Source: Hafnia paralvei ATCC 29927
GTDB taxonomy: Bacteria; Pseudomonadota; Gammaproteobacteria; Enterobacterales; Enterobacteriaceae
DNA length: 64,000 bases
Direction: 5' to 3'
NCBI RefSeq assembly: GCF_001655005.1
Contig: NZ_LXET01000038.1
Coordinates: 66,253 to 130,252 of the forward strand
Below, piece by piece: positions 62,835 through 64,000 of this stretch. The notes under the pieces are model-generated. The model was not told the origin of the DNA, ran no database searches, and worked only from the letters and a program-made list of their open reading frames with translations. The position numbers and the translations under genes are program-made. Positions within the stretch are counted from its first letter, which is position 1, and each line of letters begins with the position of its first letter.

Positions 62835-63833
62835 ATGTCTTGGCTGCAACGTTTGCGTATTGATAAGTTTTTGCTGGTTTTGATTACGGTGGTGATTTTG
62901 GCATCGCTGTTCCCGTGCGAGGGGATCTATAAAACGATCTTCGAGCATCTCACCACGGCGGCTATTGCGTTGCTGTTCTTTATGCATGGCGCCAAGCTAT
63001 CGCGTGAGGCAATCGTTTCTGGAATGGGACATTGGAAACTGCATCTGGTGGTGTTTCTCAGCACCTTTGCATTATTCCCGCTGCTGGGGCTGGCTTTGAA
63101 TGTGGTAGTGCCAAATCTGTTAAGCCCTGCGTTGTATCTTGGTTTCCTCTACCTATGTGCTTTGCCTGCGACAGTTCAATCAGCGATTGCCTATACGTCG
63201 ATGGCGGGCGGTAATGTGGCCGCGGCTATTTGCAGTGCTTCCGCGTCAAGTATTTTAGGCGTATTCCTTTCGCCGTTACTGGTGGGGCTGTTGATGCATA
63301 CCCAAGGTGGGGAAACTGACACCCTGCATGCCATTGGCGCGATTATTTTGCAGCTGATGGTGCCGTTTATTATTGGTCATCTGTCGCGCCCGCTGATTGC
63401 TAAGTGGGTCGAACGCCACCGTAAGCTGATTAACATTACCGATCGATCTTCCATTCTGCTGGTGGTCTATACCGCGTTTAGCGAGGCTGTGATCGAAGGG
63501 ATTTGGCACCAGATTGACGGTTGGTCGCTGCTGTCGATTGTGGTGTTCTCAACCATTCTGTTGGCTATTGTACTGGTGATAAATACCTTTGCAGCGCGCT
63601 GGCTAGGCTTTAACACCGCTGACGAAATCACCATTGTTTTCTGCGGCTCCAAGAAAAGCTTGGCGAACGGCATCCCGATGGCGAATGTGCTGTTTCCTGC
63701 GTCAGCCGTAGGCATGATGGTGCTGCCGTTGATGATCTTCCACCAGATCCAACTGATGGTGTGCGCAGTGTTAGCACAGAGATATGTCAATCGGGCGAAG
63801 GCGAAGAAGGTGTTAGAGGAAAGTGAAGGGTGA
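62835..63833 (+). CDS. Bile-acid:sodium symporter-like protein, YfeH family
   Basis: 332 residues, the length of E. coli YfeH, with ten membrane helices of the SBF-like family (PF13593). Motifs: LFFMHGAKLSREAI, CALPATVQSAIAYTSMAGGNVAAAICSAS (sodium-site crossover region) and FCGSKKSLANGIPMANVLFP. Substrate unknown; relatives carry bile acids or organic anions. The position after ydgJ differs from E. coli, where yfeH is elsewhere, so this could be a paralogue; the symbol is withheld. Confidence 0.88.
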   Translation: MSWLQRLRIDKFLLVLITVVILASLFPCEGIYKTIFEHLTTAAIALLFFMHGAKLSREAIVSGMGHWKLHLVVFLSTFALFPLLGLALNVVVPNLLSPALYLGFLYLCALPATVQSAIAYTSMAGGNVAAAICSASASSILGVFLSPLLVGLLMHTQGGETDTLHAIGAIILQLMVPFIIGHLSRPLIAKWVERHRKLINITDRSSILLVVYTAFSEAVIEGIWHQIDGWSLLSIVVFSTILLAIVLVINTFAARWLGFNTADEITIVFCGSKKSLANGIPMANVLFPASAVGMMVLPLMIFHQIQLMVCAVLAQRYVNRAKAKKVLEESEG

Positions 63834-63954
63834 AAAAGAGGTTTTGTTTCGTGCGTTGGTTAGCAATATCTTAATCCTATGGGATTGCGGTGTAATATTT
63901 CGTTCGCCGGTCAGCAGATGCGTTTCCATGAGCCCATTGGCGAAGGCGACCGAT

Positions 63955-63980
63955 GAGAGCCCCGTTGCGCGGGGGCTCTC
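63955..63980. terminator. Strong hairpin near the right edge
   Basis: Stem GAGAGCCCC / GGGGCTCTC with loop GTTGCGCG, about 120 bases after the YfeH-type gene. No T tract follows directly on either side. It may end that gene or one beyond the window. Confidence 0.6.
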
Positions 63981-64000
63981 AACTCGCGCGCTTTTTATCT

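Noticed and set aside
1..64000. tRNA, rRNA, CRISPR, riboswitch, insertion sequence or prophage
   Set aside because: None recognised on either strand; no transposase or integrase reading frame is present.

Overview
The window is an ordinary chromosomal segment from a gammaproteobacterium of the order Enterobacterales. Most genes match E. coli K-12 genes in sequence and length, and long blocks keep the E. coli order: letA-letB, msrC, proQ-prc and htpX; punC/punR/purR/ynhF/sodB/mepH/grxD; rnt-gloA-nemA; ydhL/ydhKJI/slyA/slyB/anmK/mliC/pdxH/tyrS/pdxY; gstA/dtpA/nth/rsxEGDCBA/ydgK/cnu. Three features point away from Escherichia: a formate-tetrahydrofolate ligase gene, an araBA + araFGHC arrangement with no araD, and the insertions listed below. 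A Hafnia-like organism (Hafniaceae) is my best guess, by recall of gene content only.

Layout. 1-1210: the 5' part of a secreted Sel1-repeat protein (cut by the window edge), then a non-coding stretch with the SdsR (RyeB) small RNA and probably its antisense partner SraC. 1213-9851: envelope lipid transport (LetB, LetA), methionine-sulfoxide repair (MsrC), the RNA chaperone ProQ with the protease Prc, and the membrane protease HtpX. 9910-17405: Cfa, the purine-nucleoside exporter PunC with its regulator PunR, an ABC transporter ynjCD directly behind purR, and the 29-residue membrane protein YnhF. 17497-24162: SodB, MepH, GrxD, an NhaC-type antiporter, RNase T, GloA and NemA. 24414-26077: an NAD(P)-binding protein and a divergent LysR regulator. 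26151-35956: YdhL, the YdhIJK efflux unit, SlyA, SlyB, AnmK, MliC, PdxH, TyrS and PdxY. 36014-38194: the cyanate genes cynS, cynT and cynR. 38230-48200: GstA, DtpA, Nth, the Rsx electron-transport complex and YdgK. 48387-51624: Fhs, a YedA-type exporter and Cnu. 51977-60322: L-arabinose catabolism, uptake and control. 60358-63833: a TRAP solute-binding protein without membrane partners, YdgJ and a YfeH-type transporter.

How the genes work together. Several sets act jointly: GloA, NemA and a NemR-type operator (electrophile defence); PurR, PunR, PunC and perhaps Fhs (purine and one-carbon balance); PdxH and PdxY (vitamin B6 salvage); CynT and CynS (cyanate plus bicarbonate); Rsx (SoxR reduction) with Nth at its 3' end; AraFGH, AraB, AraA and AraC (arabinose). 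Regulatory sites readable in the DNA include a perfect SlyA box, a PhoP box, a NemR box, AraC I1/I2 half-sites at the E. coli spacing, a large palindrome before sodB, and weaker PurR and sigma-32 sites.

I found no rRNA, tRNA, CRISPR array, prophage or insertion sequence, and no clearly new multi-gene system. The items most worth a second look are the palindromic repeat between tyrS and pdxY, the purR-ynjC-ynjD unit, the orphan TRAP binding protein, the NemR operator without nemR, and the ara cluster without araD.
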